In this document: in pieces, positions 1 to 10,501 of the stretch
Numbering within the stretch: the stretch's first letter is position 1
Layout of the letters: the number at the start of each line of letters is the position of its first letter
The notes under the pieces: model-generated
What the model was told of the DNA's origin: nothing
Database searches by the model: none
What the model saw: only the letters and a program-made list of their open reading frames with translations
Assembly: GCA_021018815.1 (NCBI GenBank)
Contig: JAITYX010000010.1
Span: 5,332,001-5,396,000 of the forward strand
Direction of reading: 5' to 3'
Length of the DNA: 64,000 nucleotides
From: Talinum fruticosum
Lineage: Eukaryota; Streptophyta; Magnoliopsida; Caryophyllales; Talinaceae
Program-made: the position numbers and the translations under genes

Positions 1-2534
1 GTTAAAATTGTTGAATGAAGAGTGAGGATTTTATATTAGATTGAGGATCGAGTCCTACGTGAAATATCTATTTGGATGAGAATTTGGATGAAGAATGGGG
101 AATTATTTTTTAATTTAGATAAAAATTTCCTTTTTCTTCTCCGTCTTATCTCATATCAATAATTTGAGGTTCCAAAAATCCTAACTCTGCATTAACTCTC
201 CTTCTCACTCTCTCTTGAGAATCTCTTGGATGCAACCTCCATCAAGAGCAAATTAAAATATTAAATAGCACAAGAGGGAGAAAGTGAGATTAAAAGGACA
301 TCCTTACTCGAGTCAAGTGCTCAACTACAAACCACTATTAATGGAGCTCGAGCCATCACTAACCCCCATAAATGGAACTCAACCCAAAAAAGGAAAAAAA
401 AAACCCATATTAGAATGATTCAAAAACAAAGTCAAGAACAAAATTCAAATCAATAACTAAATTCGAAATCAACGACTACTAGTCAAATGCTAGGACAGAA
501 AGTAGAAAAAAAGAAAGAAAGTCATGGTCGTCCTCGCAATGAGCTACGCGCCAATCTTCCACCAACCTCTATTAATGGAGTAAAATCGAGTAACAAACAA
601 ACCTAAAAAAAATGGAGGAGAACCCAAAGCAAATAGAGTTAGGCAAAGAGGACAAACATAAAAATGAAACAAATTCTATAGTAATAAACCACAATCTTTA
701 CTTAAAATCAACAAAAATTAATTTGAATATAGAATTTAAAATCCATTACAAATTAGATCTGAAATAAAAATAGGGGTGTGATTTTAGCTATTATAGTAAC
801 AATAGTAAGGAGATTAACAATAAGAGAAAGAGCTTGGAGGGGTTGGGATTTCTTTGTAACCTCCAACCTTCATATCACTTTAGAGAGAATGAGGATGAGA
901 GAGAGTGAGAGGGATGGATGCTCCGGCCATGGATGAAGGAGAGCGAGAAGAAAGGTCATGCCCGAGAGAGAGAGAGGGACGCGAGAGCAACCAGACCAAG
1001 AGGGAGGCTGAGAATGACCTAACTCGGAGGCAGGAGAAAGAGAGAGAGAGAGAGAGAGCAAATTGAAAAATAAATGGCAATTGAGAGAAAATAAATAACA
1101 ATTGGCCATGGTAGAATTTTTAACTATGGTAGAATTTTCATCTAATTAAATGCTTCCTCTACCTTTTTAATTCCCAATAAATGACCAACCCCTGCTCGAA
1201 ACTTGTCCAAACCTGCCCAAATTGAAAACCGCCTAAAAAATTTGAAAAATACTTAAAAGCGGCTAAAATCACTTTTGTGGGCCCCAAGGGTAAATTATGC
1301 ATGGTTTTAGTTAATTAATGGCATGATTGAACAGAAAATAATTGAGGGATAAAACTTCATTTCCGGAATACTTTAAGGGCAAATATATGCGAGGACTCTA
1401 AAATTTTGTCCAAAATAGGGTAAATAGGAAGGGATGGCAATGGCTGTAATTAATATAAATTTTTGGTCAACAAAGATAATTTCACATAAATATAGAAAAA
1501 GTCAATTTAAAAAGCTAATCAAAATACCTTTTTGTAAAATAGTTTTTAGGATAAAAAGTCATTCAAAAAATCAAATTACCAAACATGAAAAATGACTTTT
1601 TGGCTAAGTCAAACAGCCAAATCACCAAAAAAAAAAAAAGTTATTTTTGGATGAAAAAGCTATTAAGAAAGCTATCATCCAAATATGGGCACTATTTATA
1701 CAATTGACTTTCCTCTTATTCTCATATCTTGCTCTTTGGTGAACTATTTGTGAGGAAAGAAATGAGACTTTTCACTTCTCCTTTCTTTTTAAATAAGTTG
1801 AATCAATGATTGGGGCCCCTATGTTAGCTAATTGGCCTGTGGAGAAAAGGAAACCATGTAAGCCTAGACCTAGGCCTAAACCCTCCCTCTTCCACTCCCA
1901 ATAATTAAATTCCCCTCCCTAATAGCCTGGTTGATTTGTGACTCCATCTTCTTAACGCAACAATTATTAATGACCTTATCTGGAATACTATGATTAACAT
2001 TAATGTCTACCATCAAAAGCTTGAACATCTTTCAATAGATGCTAATATATTAAGCCCTTCTAATTGTTGACACTTATGTTTAAGATTCTTTTTTTGAATG
2101 AAATGATTAAGAGTTTGAAATAAATTTGATTTACTCTATCATTGATAAAGGCCTAAAAGGCTTAAAAATGGTACATAACACAATTAAAAAATTAGAAACA
2201 AAAAAAGAGATCAATGTGACAAAATATAAAATAATAGATGAACTCAATGAAAAGAGCAACTATGTACCACAACCACCCTTGACACTACAAGTGCTTCAAA
2301 ACCTCTAACACCTTCCATGCTAACTGAACAATAAAAATATATCTATCCATATAAGCTTGTCACCTACTCCATTTGCAAAAGTAGTTTCTTCACAATCGAA
2401 AAGGCGTAACTCCATTTACCAGACTAATAAATAGCCAATATCATCGTATTTATGCAAGCGGCATGGTGCAAAATAAGAACATATAATCCAAAAATTAGAT
2501 ACCATCCACACACCATATATTCGATAAGAAGAGT
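1..2534. other. AT-rich intergenic DNA, no gene recognised
   Basis: No reading frame here looks like a gene. The short frames at 870-1109 are translations of a GA/CT-rich stretch. The stretch holds A-rich tracts, short GA runs and a repeat-like segment near 1490-1690 with several AAAAAGTC/GACTTTTT-type words that may be a worn MITE. I found no pair of terminal repeats and no target duplication to bound it. Likely decayed transposon and intergenic DNA. Confidence 0.6.
1035..1058. repeat. (GA)n microsatellite
   Basis: An almost pure AG/GA run in a wider purine-rich stretch (about 890-1060). Similar GA runs recur at 6292-6311, 8809-8836, 20190-20247 and 20373-20418. Confidence 0.9.
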
Positions 2535-3329
2535 TGTAATGCCCCCAAATTAATTACTGTCATATAAAATAATATAATAGTGAATATGTTATAGTATAAT
2601 TAACAAGTATCACGTTGTTATTGACCAAAAATGTTTGTACGCTTAAATAGTTAAATTAAAGCTGTTGATCTTAAATACATTAAAAGTAAATTTTAAAAAA
2701 TAAAATTTAGATATCTTGACTATCCGTTATTATTTATTAAAAAATATTAGCTAATGAATAATTTAGTACTTACAATGTCATTACTATTTATCCCTCAAAA
2801 AGTATAAAAAAATGTATTGATTAGTTGCATAATGAACTCATCTCCATCGATCAATTAATAGCGTAAAAAGACTTTTGTCTTAGATTCACAACTAAATCAT
2901 TCTATAATTTTAAAAAGATAAATCATAAAATATTTTAAAGCGTAGATGTAAAAGTCTTAATTCAAAGCTAAAATATATCAAACATCCAAAAATAAATTTT
3001 TAATTAATTTGGGGTTTTTTATCAAAAATTAATTAGGGTTGAATATATTTGAATAATATCAATTCTAAATAAAAATAACAAATTTCCATATACATAATAC
3101 AATATAAAAATGGTTTAAAAAAGTACTCCTGAAATGAAGCAAATGGAGAGAATGAAAGATATAGAGTCAAATACTTAAATTTAGTAAGGATTGAAGACTA
3201 TGCAGCATTTATTTTTCAAGAATTGCTCATCAAATTCAACAAATAAGATATTGAATCTATATAAAATAAAAAAAAAGACAACCATATCCTGAATCATTAT
3301 CACCCAATGCTCGTGAATTTATAACCTAA
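2535..3329. other. AT-rich DNA, no gene
   Basis: No coding signal. The sequence opens with TGTAATGCCCCCAAATT, which resembles the 5' end of the chromovirus LTRs at 9127 and 10502, but no matching LTR end or target duplication was found. It may be an LTR remnant. Confidence 0.45.
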
Positions 3330-3767
3330 GGTAAAGAATGGGACTTGATACATCTTAATTCTTTCCTTCCGACCGATATTTGTCAAGTTATTAAGACTAT
3401 CCCTCTTTCTTTTCATGACATTGAGGATTCGGTTTGTTGGGGTTTGTCTAGCAGCGGAAAGTTTACCACTAAGTCTGCCACTTGGAATGCCCATAATATT
3501 CCCACTAACTCACCATCATGGGATTTTGCATGGATTTGGAATATGGATTTGTTGCCTAAGTTGAAAATATTTATGTGGCAAATTAGACACAATGCTTTAT
3601 CAATACGGGATAACCTAGCTAAAAGAAGGATGAACATCGACACTATGTGTCCGCTTTGTCAAGACCATTATGAGTCAATCGACCATCTTTTTCACAATGC
3701 ACTTATGTCATGGACATACTGGGATACAGCTTTTATCACAATAAACAATCATGAAAAAATAAAATAG
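3330..3767 (+). pseudogene. LINE (non-LTR retrotransposon) remnant, zf-RVT domain
   Basis: An open frame runs from just after a TAA at 3327 to a TAG at 3765, about 145 codons, with no convincing ATG at its start. It reads as the C-terminal part of a plant LINE ORF2: a segment with GKFTTKSATW, then the tryptophan-rich stretch KLKIFMWQIRHNALSIRDNL, then a zinc-binding motif starting MCPLCQ with HLFH behind it. In the family (reverse-transcriptase zinc-binding domain) this follows the RT and RNase H-like regions. The last Cys of the usual HC pair appears to be Asn here. No reverse transcriptase lies upstream and no poly(A) tail was seen downstream, so this is a truncated dead copy. The domain call is firm; the clade is open. 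Confidence 0.8.
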
Positions 3768-4469
3768 ATATCACCTAATAAGTGTGTGAATTTTGTAGTC
3801 ATAAAAGCCTTCAAATAAGACCTTTTAACCCTCAAAAAATTAAACAACCAAATAATCAAAATTATCTTCTTTCAAAATTCTCATTCGTGTACAACATCAG
3901 TAGAGGTAGGAGAGGGACAGCAGGTGAGGAATTTTGAAAAGAATGACAAATTTTTTGTTCCTGCACCTTAAAAGCTTTTGCAAAAACAATGAAAAAAATA
4001 TATCATTGATTACAATTTTTAAGAACATAACCCAGAACTAAATATACAATGGCAGAAGAGAAGCATTACCACTTGCCTTGAAGCTAGTCTGACCCCATTG
4101 AACCCAAGCTTGCATCTTACCCCAAAAGGATGTCCTATATAAAGATATCCAATTTAAAACTTGTATTAGTACACAAAGCCTCAAAAAAGAAGCGGATGAG
4201 ACATAAAAGTAGAAAATCTACTATGAAACTAAAAGAGAGGAATGACAATCAGTAAGAATGAATGGGATGCGCACATCTAATATCAATTAAATCATATTCA
4301 ACGGAAAAAAAGAGAAACTCACAAATAAAAATACAAAATCTCAAACCTAGAACATTATTCAAACACAACTAAAATTTTTGCAAAGCCCTTCCCCCTCCCC
4401 CTAAAAAAAAAAAAAGAAGAAGAGAGAGAAGTGAACAAACCATCAGTTAGAAGAAGGCACCCCCATCAA

Positions 4470-4575
4470 TTAGGCTACTCCCATCAACTTTGTCTCATCA
4501 TCGAAGGCATCGAGAATAGCCACTGCCACCTCGTCATACTCTGACTAAGTGATCGAGCTTAACACAATGGTGAAC
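4470..4575 (-). pseudogene. Possible captured exon, source gene not recognised
   Basis: Read on the minus strand this stretch gives a protein-like string containing YDEVAVAILDAFDDETKLMG, followed by a TAA at 4470-4472, with one in-frame stop upstream of it. The composition (balanced acidic and hydrophobic residues) is unlike the AT-rich noise around it. It lies downstream of the NOP56 fragment in the same orientation. I do not recognise the family. It may be a second captured gene piece or chance. Confidence 0.3.
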
Positions 4576-5174
4576 TTGAAGGCAACTATACTAAAAAATA
4601 TGAATTAGCGAAATCGTGATAAATTCAATCAAAGTGAACCTGAATGAAATGATACTAAAAAACGGGAACTAATAAAGAAAGTTAAAAAATAAAAGAATCA
4701 TGAACTCAAAAAAATTGAAAGCCAAAAAAGGTAAAAACGACAGTAAAAATAAAAAAAGCTAACCAAAATTACCCAAATAATCTGTACAAAAGTGAGTATC
4801 AAGAAAGAAATCAAATAAGGGAGTAACTTATAATTGATAAACTGCTTCCTTTAAAGATATTTCATTGGGTTTAATGAAAAATTTCTGAAGAACACTAAAC
4901 AAAGAAATGATAAAAGAAACTACTATAACATTTGCAATTCACTTTTCAAAAACAAAGTAAGAATAAGAAAAATACTCAGTAGCCTATAGCCTATAAATGT
5001 AGAGAATTAATTAAACTAATATCAGTAATAAAACTCACAAATCTCACATGGGAGATGGCTAGGAGGGAGAGTGAGAGGGGCAGGGGAAGGCACCATATGT
5101 ACAATAGTGGCCAGTTCTTCGGTCAAAGTGATTTCAATCCCTAAACAGAAAAATGCCACACAGTAATGCCACAG

Positions 5175-5901
5175 GATCCTTATTTCGAGAAGATGCTCGA
5201 CCAATGAAGGATGAATGAAAATTAGACCATACTTTGGTGTGTTACCTCATGCTTTCAGAGCCCTAATCGAACAATGCAATTAATGAGATCATGAATGACA
5301 AGTCACCATATACAGCAGAATCCACCTTGCCCCCTTCTCTCAAGAAGCCCACTCTGTTATAATTCCCATTGGCACATGAAATACTACAATAACCAACAAT
5401 ACCTAAAAAGCGCCTTCTTTGCACTAAGAATTTGCAATGTAGAAGAAGGGAACTTTGCAAGATTTGTGAGACTGCCTGCATTGGAGATCAATAGAGCTCC
5501 AACAATTTCACCAATCAAAGAGGTCAAATTAGGTGCAATGTCATTCATCTTTGTCAATAAATAATCATAAAGCTTCTTTCTGTACTTAGAATCCATGACT
5601 CTTTGAGCAAACATCTAGACACTAATCAAGTCAACAGGAGACAAATCTTTTGTCATTGACCATCTTGACTAACTTTTGACCAACAATCAAAGGAAAGGCC
5701 ATAGCATAATTTCTAAAAACATAAGAATATGGAGTTTACCCATCGATGCTTTGGCAGCTTCAACAATCTCTTTTGCTTTATCCTCATCAGCAACAATTTC
5801 AGTTAAGTCAGGAACTTCGTCCTCAGACAACTCAGACTTATTCTCAATAAATTTGCAAGTTTTGCATAGAGATAGTTGTCATTGACAATCTTGACTAACT
5901 C
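5175..5901 (-). pseudogene. NOP56: Captured NOP56 gene fragment, three exons with introns
   Basis: Minus-strand reading gives three blocks of NOP56, the box C/D snoRNP core protein that binds fibrillarin and guides rRNA 2'-O-methylation in the nucleolus. The first exon, 5901-5740, contains ELVKIVNDNYLYAKLAKFIE and DEDKAKEIVEAAKASMG and ends at a GTAAAC donor. The second exon, about 5651-5404, contains [24 protein letters not shown] and [18 protein letters not shown], which belong to the Nop domain. The third, about 5261-5175, contains NTPKYGLI and then, after a one-base loss, HSSFIGRASSRNK. Stops replace residues in the second exon (just before MFAQRVMD) and at the start of the third. Introns of about 85 and 140 bp are kept, so a genomic copy was taken, not an mRNA. 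A 22-base piece of the first exon (AGTTAGTCAAGAT..) is duplicated in the first intron. The N and C termini are absent, so it cannot make NOP56. Confidence 0.9.
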
Positions 5902-6133
5902 TCTGCATCATACATGGGGAAAAAAGTTAAAAATTCCAACCATTTTACTCATTGGCGATAAAAATAGCAGAATAAACTAATATAATGTAGGAAGAATGTA
6001 GCAAACTTGACTCTCATAGAGAATGAGTTTATATCTTTGTCATGGGTGTCAAGCAGAAAAATGTCACACAGTAACGAATCACAATGGTTAGTAACAGTTG
6101 ATTGAGAAAGTGAATTGGGGTGGGGGTATACCT

Positions 6134-6221
6134 GGATTGATTTGGTTGAATTCTGCAGTTGAAGAAATTATAATAATCCTGGTTCGATTTGGTTGAATTC
6201 TGTAGTGGAAGAAATTATAAT
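6134..6221. repeat. Tandem duplication, about 47 bp unit
   Basis: Two units containing GATTTGGTTGAATTCTG followed by AGAAATTATAAT start near 6134 and 6181. A third, poorer copy of the AAATTATA/TTCTGCAGTT part follows to about 6275. Confidence 0.8.
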
Positions 6222-6509
6222 GCTTGGTTATAAATCAAGAAATTATAATTCTGCAGTTAGAAAATAAACAAAGAAATTATAGGCAGGGGGAGAGAGAGAG
6301 AGAGAGAGAGCCTAACCAAAATCAAACCAAAAATTCAGTGCAATGGGGCTTAGAAATTCAAACTCTGCAATGGAAGAAATCGAACCAATCGAACTCCAAA
6401 GCCCGTGTTTCTGCAGTCGGTGTTAGAAATAGGGGCGTCACATTTGCCTTTGATTCTCCTCACATCCTTCTTCCCTTGGCATTGATGCATGTCATCAAAA
6501 CCACAGGAA

Positions 6510-6728
6510 CTAGAACATCAAAATCCACACAAAATCAATCAATATTTCATTGAGGCATTTTCGCAGACACTTAACAGGCATATAGGATAAAGGAGAGATA
6601 TCACTTCTTGAATGCGCTGCCATTGAGGGAACGGCGAAGGGTGCAAATCCTTTTGCGATTTCTTTGTGCGTGTTCCATTGAAATGAAGCTAGAGCAAAAA
6701 GGATGATCATCTTGGTACTTTTTTTCAT
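6510..6728 (-). CDS. Small ORF with hydrophobic N-terminus, doubtful
   Basis: A 72-codon frame starts at ATG 6728 with MKKSTKMIILFALASF, which looks like the front of a signal peptide, and later contains PVKCLRKCLNE. It ends in an unrelated hydrophobic tail. It could be the first exon of a small secreted cysteine-containing peptide gene captured by the surrounding Helitron-like element, with the last residues read from intron. It could equally be chance. Upstream (higher coordinates) there is purine-rich DNA and no clear promoter. I do not assign a family. Confidence 0.25.
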   Translation of the reverse strand: MKKSTKMIILFALASFQWNTHKEIAKGFAPFAVPSMAAHSRSDISPLSYMPVKCLRKCLNEILIDFVWILMF

Positions 6729-6749
6729 TGTTTATTCTGTTCCTCCATT

Positions 6750-8420
6750 AAACAGTGGCCATCTTCTATTATATATCGAGGGCAGCATTGACAGGAGGAC
6801 ATGGGGGGGAGGGGTGAGTTAGAGAGATGTGGTGGGGGAGAGGGAGGAGTTACAGAGAGAATTAAAGACCGGAAGTAGAGAGAGAAAGAGAGAAAAGGAG
6901 AGTAGTTACAGTTAAAGGAGAGAGAGAGACGGTTAAAAAGGAAAGGAAAGAGAGGTTAATTAACAAAAAAATTAATATCCGAAATTAATCAAAGACTGAA
7001 AATCAGTTTAATCCCTATAATTTAGAAAATATTGTCAAATAATTATTTAATATGTATAATATTTAAATCAAAATGTATCACAACTCCAGTTAAATAACAA
7101 AAGATGAAAGATAAAGAAAATCCAACCGTGAAATTGCAATATGGTAACCATGATTGTTTTTAAAAAAGCATACAACAAAATTGTAAGAGTCGTGTATAAA
7201 TGAATATGTAAACACTTATCGTTATCTATCCATAAGATAGAGAATACTCAAATTTATCGTATAGAGCACCCCAAAAAAGAAAAGGAGGGAACAGATGAAA
7301 ATATAGAAAAAGTAAATAACAAAATAGTCATTATACGTGCGTAAGTTAGGAATTCAAATAAAGGAAAAGTATGTGTGTTTTATATTTTCCCCTAATTTTA
7401 TAAATGTACATTTATTATTTATTGTAATGATCTTCAGTCCGATACCTATTACATGAAAAATAATGAGTTCATCCTCAATTGAAATACACCACAACTAAAA
7501 TAATAGAAATTATCTTAAATTATAGCAGTCCAATTTCACAAAGGGGGATAATAGCTCACATTCATCTTACACAAAATCAGCATTCATTCAATGAAGGATA
7601 CTTTGGTTGCATCTTAAACAAAATGCTCTTAATTTTCCATGCTCTCCCCTCTTCCCTGCTCTACACTTGTAATTTCTTCAACCAAGGTTTCCCATCTCCC
7701 TCTTTTTCTTTATGGAAAATAGATACGAACTCCAACCATGAAATAAGAGGTTAGACGCACTGGCCCTTGTAATTTTTTATTGGCACTTCACCCAGAAAGA
7801 AGCAAACACGGGAAGTTCGGGATATATTGCATATTAAGCACACAATTGGTATGTTTGAGATCCATAAAATGAAAAACAATACTAATGACAATTAACCACA
7901 CCATTCTTGGGAAAAGAACAACGAAGTAGGTTCTAATCATGATCACAACAACAACCAAAGCGTCGGAACAAAATGAAATTGAAGTTGTGAAAACCTCTAG
8001 AGAGATACTATGAATAAACTTAGGATAGATGGTGGGTGATCCAAGAACCGAATAAAAGAAACTAACTAATTTCACATTAGTCTATCCGAAAAGGAATGAA
8101 TTATTGGCAAAAATCCAACTTCAAAACTACCTTATTTCGAATGCAAGATTAAAATAGATCAAATGAAGCTAATAGAAAGTCATATCACAAAAAAGTTTAC
8201 AACTTCGACCAAATCAAACCCAAAAGCCAGCGAATCTACAAGCGGTGAAAAGGTAAAACTTAATAACAGAAGAAATAGGCTAAATTTCAGAAGTTGTATG
8301 CCCAAAAACGAAAAAAATTACGTAAAAGAAGATGGGTTATACTGAATTGCTCCAAATATGGGTCATACATCGGTGAGATAGCCACTAGGCGAGTGAGAGA
8401 CAAAGCGATGAATTTTGGGC
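6750..8420. other. No gene; GA-rich and AT-rich transposon DNA
   Basis: GA-rich DNA (6800-6950) is followed by the terminal-like segment at 6955-7020 and then AT-rich sequence. The frames at 7479-7754 (+) and 7788-8075 (-) show no recognisable protein family and contain hydrophobic or mixed strings typical of random translation. Confidence 0.5.
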
Positions 8421-8558
8421 TGGCCGATCGACGAACAATGATGCTATAAATGTCATCCTCCAATCTCTTTAAACCTAACACCTTTACCTCTCCTCCTCTA
8501 TTCAAGATACAGTGGTGAAATATCTCGCTTTAAGCCTTGACAAAATACCCGAAACCAT
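8421..8558 (-). pseudogene. Captured first exon of an uncharacterised plant gene
   Basis: The minus strand starts at ATG 8558 with MVSGILSRLKARYFTTVS, meets a stop, then continues in another frame as EVKVLGLKRLEDDIYSIIVR and ends RRSA near 8425. I recall a small uncharacterised plant protein family with a KRLEDAIHxIIVRRSAPDW-like string, but I cannot name its function. The stop, the frameshift and the switch to non-protein sequence right after RRSA (probable intron) suggest a single captured exon. It sits about 410 bp inside the Helitron-like 5' terminus at 8968, as expected for transduplicated cargo. Confidence 0.45.
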
Positions 8559-8808
8559 TTTGAATCATATACAATTCCACAATACTCGGATTTCAAAATT
8601 CCAAATTTTTCAAAAACCCTAAAAATCAATTAGAAAGATCGATCGAAAAGAGGAGGAAATGGGGAAAATTTTACCAATTTGAAGGTTCTTTCTTGCTTAG
8701 AGCGGCGGCGACACCCACGTTTGCCGCCCACCCGCCTAGGAAAATGGCCGACCACCCCCACAAAGAGAGACCGACAAATGAGAGAGGCAAGGGATGTGGC
8801 GGCGACAG

Positions 8809-8836
<28 letters not shown>
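8809..8836. repeat. (GA)n microsatellite
   Basis: A pure GA run next to the Helitron-like terminus. A GA run also precedes the related terminus near 20373-20418, so it is part of this repeat family. Confidence 0.85.
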
Positions 8837-8841
<5 letters not shown>

Positions 8842-9828
8842 CGTTACTTAAAAAATTAACAGTTGAGATTAATTAGAGAAGTTAATCAAAGGCTAAAAAT
8901 TAGTTTTATCCCTACAATTAAGGGGAGAGCGAGTCAAACCCGTTCTTCTTTTATAATAATAATAGATAGGCTTTGGTGGCATTTTAAGATTCCGTTTTAT
9001 AATCTAAAAGACGAGTGCTTGCTAAAACATTAATACTATTGGAAAATTCACGGAAAATATATATGTATTGAATTTGAGAAGTACATAAACTTTAAATCCA
9101 AGAAAAAAGGGCAATTTTATTGTCTATGTAAGACCCCAACTTTTTAATCACATTTAATTATTTTAAATGTTACATTTCATCGTATTAAAATGATATTAAT
9201 AACAAGCGGTAAGTTGTGAAAAATTTAAAAGTTAAATAAAAGATGCGAACAAATTTGATAATCATGAAAAACAACGGGTAATTCGTACTAATTTACAATT
9301 GTATAACGGAATGTATATATCTTTGGATAATGTAAAATTTTATTCCGAACCCGAACAAATTAAAATAACAAGCAAAAATAAAATAAAATAAAATAAAATA
9401 AAATATATATAATATGTTAATTATAATAGCAAATATAATTTAGCCAAACGTATAGTTATACACTTAACCATGTGGTAATGAAAATAGTAAAGAAATAGGA
9501 CATATTTAAAAAAAAAATTACAAGACAAAAAAAAAAAACAAAAAGGAAAGCAATAGCTAGAAGCATCGGGATATAATGAAAAAGAGGGGGCTATAAACCA
9601 GAAAAATCCCATCTTCATCTCTCTTCCATTTCTCCTTCATTCCCTCTCACTATGGTACTGTGCCACTGCCGGCCGGCCAGCCCTCACCGGCTTCTTCCGC
9701 CGCCGGCGTACACGGGCGCCGCCCTGCTCCCACACCAATTTGTCTTCTCCCTCCTCCCCTGTCTCGCGCTAACGGGGCAAAACCTCCCCTGCTGCTGCTG
9801 CTCGGTCGTGCCACCCGCTGGCTGCCGC

Positions 9829-10447
9829 CGTCCCTTTGAAGCATTATATGGCGAAGGTGTAGAACCCCTCTCTGTTGGAGCGATCTGGATGAAACCTTAG
9901 TATTGGGTCCGGAAATGATTCAAGAAACGGTTGAAAAGATTAAAGTTATTCAACGAAATATGAAAGTGGCCCAGGATAGGTAAAAATCATATGCGGACCG
10001 TAGAAGAAAGCCTCTTGAATTTCAAAAAGGTGATAAGGTCTTTCTTAAGGTTTCTCCAAGCAAAGGAATCGGAAGATTCAATGTAAAAGGTAAATTGAGT
10101 CCTCGTTTTATCGGACCTTATGAGATCATTGAAAAAGTTAATCCCGTTGCTTACCGCTTGGCCCTGCCACCGGAACTACAACACGTACATGACGTGTTTC
10201 ACATTTCCCAACTGCGAAAGTATGTATATGACCCATCCCACGCAATCGTGTATGAACCGCTAAATATTGAAGCGGAAGGATTGACTTATGAAGAGCAACC
10301 TCGTAAAAATTGTGGACCGAAAGGTTAAACAGTCGTGTAACAAAGCAATACCCTTAGTTAAAGTAATTTGGACCCACCATGGAGTATCCGAGCGACATGG
10401 GAAACCGAGGAGGAAATGAGAAATCATTATCCCCACTTGTTTTGAAG
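9829..10447 (+). pseudogene. Ty3/gypsy chromovirus pol remnant: integrase C-terminus and chromodomain
   Basis: Spread over several frames, this reads as the end of a Tekay-type integrase. PFEALYG and a CWSDLDE-like string come first (frameshifted near 9860). LGPEMIQETVEKIKV then AQDR, a stop, and YADRRRKPLEFQKGDKVFLK follow. From 10095 the frame is open: SPRFIGPYEIIEKVNPVAYR, HDVFHISQLRKYV and LTYEEQP. After a frame change near 10310 it ends with VKVIWTHHGVSEATWE and YPHLF, the chromodomain signature that targets these elements to heterochromatin. Gag, protease, RT, RNase H and the integrase core are missing because the left part of the element was deleted at about 9829. The region is followed by a polypurine tract and an LTR, the normal order. 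Dead copy. Confidence 0.85.
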
Positions 10448-10491
10448 GTATGTTACTGCTCGATTATAGTTTCTGGGACGAAACTTTTTTT

Positions 10492-10501
10492 AGGGGGAGG
10501 A
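10492..10501 (+). promoter_or_regulatory. Polypurine tract of the inner chromovirus
   Basis: AGGGGGAGGA lies directly before the TGTAAGG start of the 3' LTR, after a T-run (TTTTTTT). This is the plus-strand priming site used in reverse transcription. Confidence 0.8.

Larger units (their letters stand above)
4000..8968 (-). mobile_element. Helitron-like region carrying captured gene pieces (left end unresolved)
   Basis: The right end near 8968, read on the minus strand, begins CTATCTATTATTATTATAAAAG, the style of plant Helitron 5' termini. The same terminus recurs near 21111. A block at about 4045-4170 is homologous to 57535-57660 inside another Helitron-like element. All recognisable host exons in this region (NOP56 at 5175-5901 and a second exon at 8421-8558) lie on the minus strand, the orientation of the terminus. 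A second copy of the subterminal sequence at about 6955-7020 matches 8872-8930, so two elements may be joined here. No 3' hairpin with a CTRR end was found on the left, so the left boundary is a guess. No RepHel helicase is encoded; the element would be non-autonomous. Confidence 0.5.

Noticed and set aside
870..1109. Two Ser/Leu-rich minus-strand frames
   Set aside because: Low-complexity CT-rich sequence without conserved features.
2535..3300. TGTAATGCCCCC start suggesting another chromovirus LTR
   Set aside because: No GGGGCGTTACA-type end or target duplication could be found.
9652..9900. 82-codon plus-strand frame starting MVLCHCRPASPHR
   Set aside because: It joins GC-rich LTR sequence to the integrase remnant across an insertion junction; an accidental fusion.
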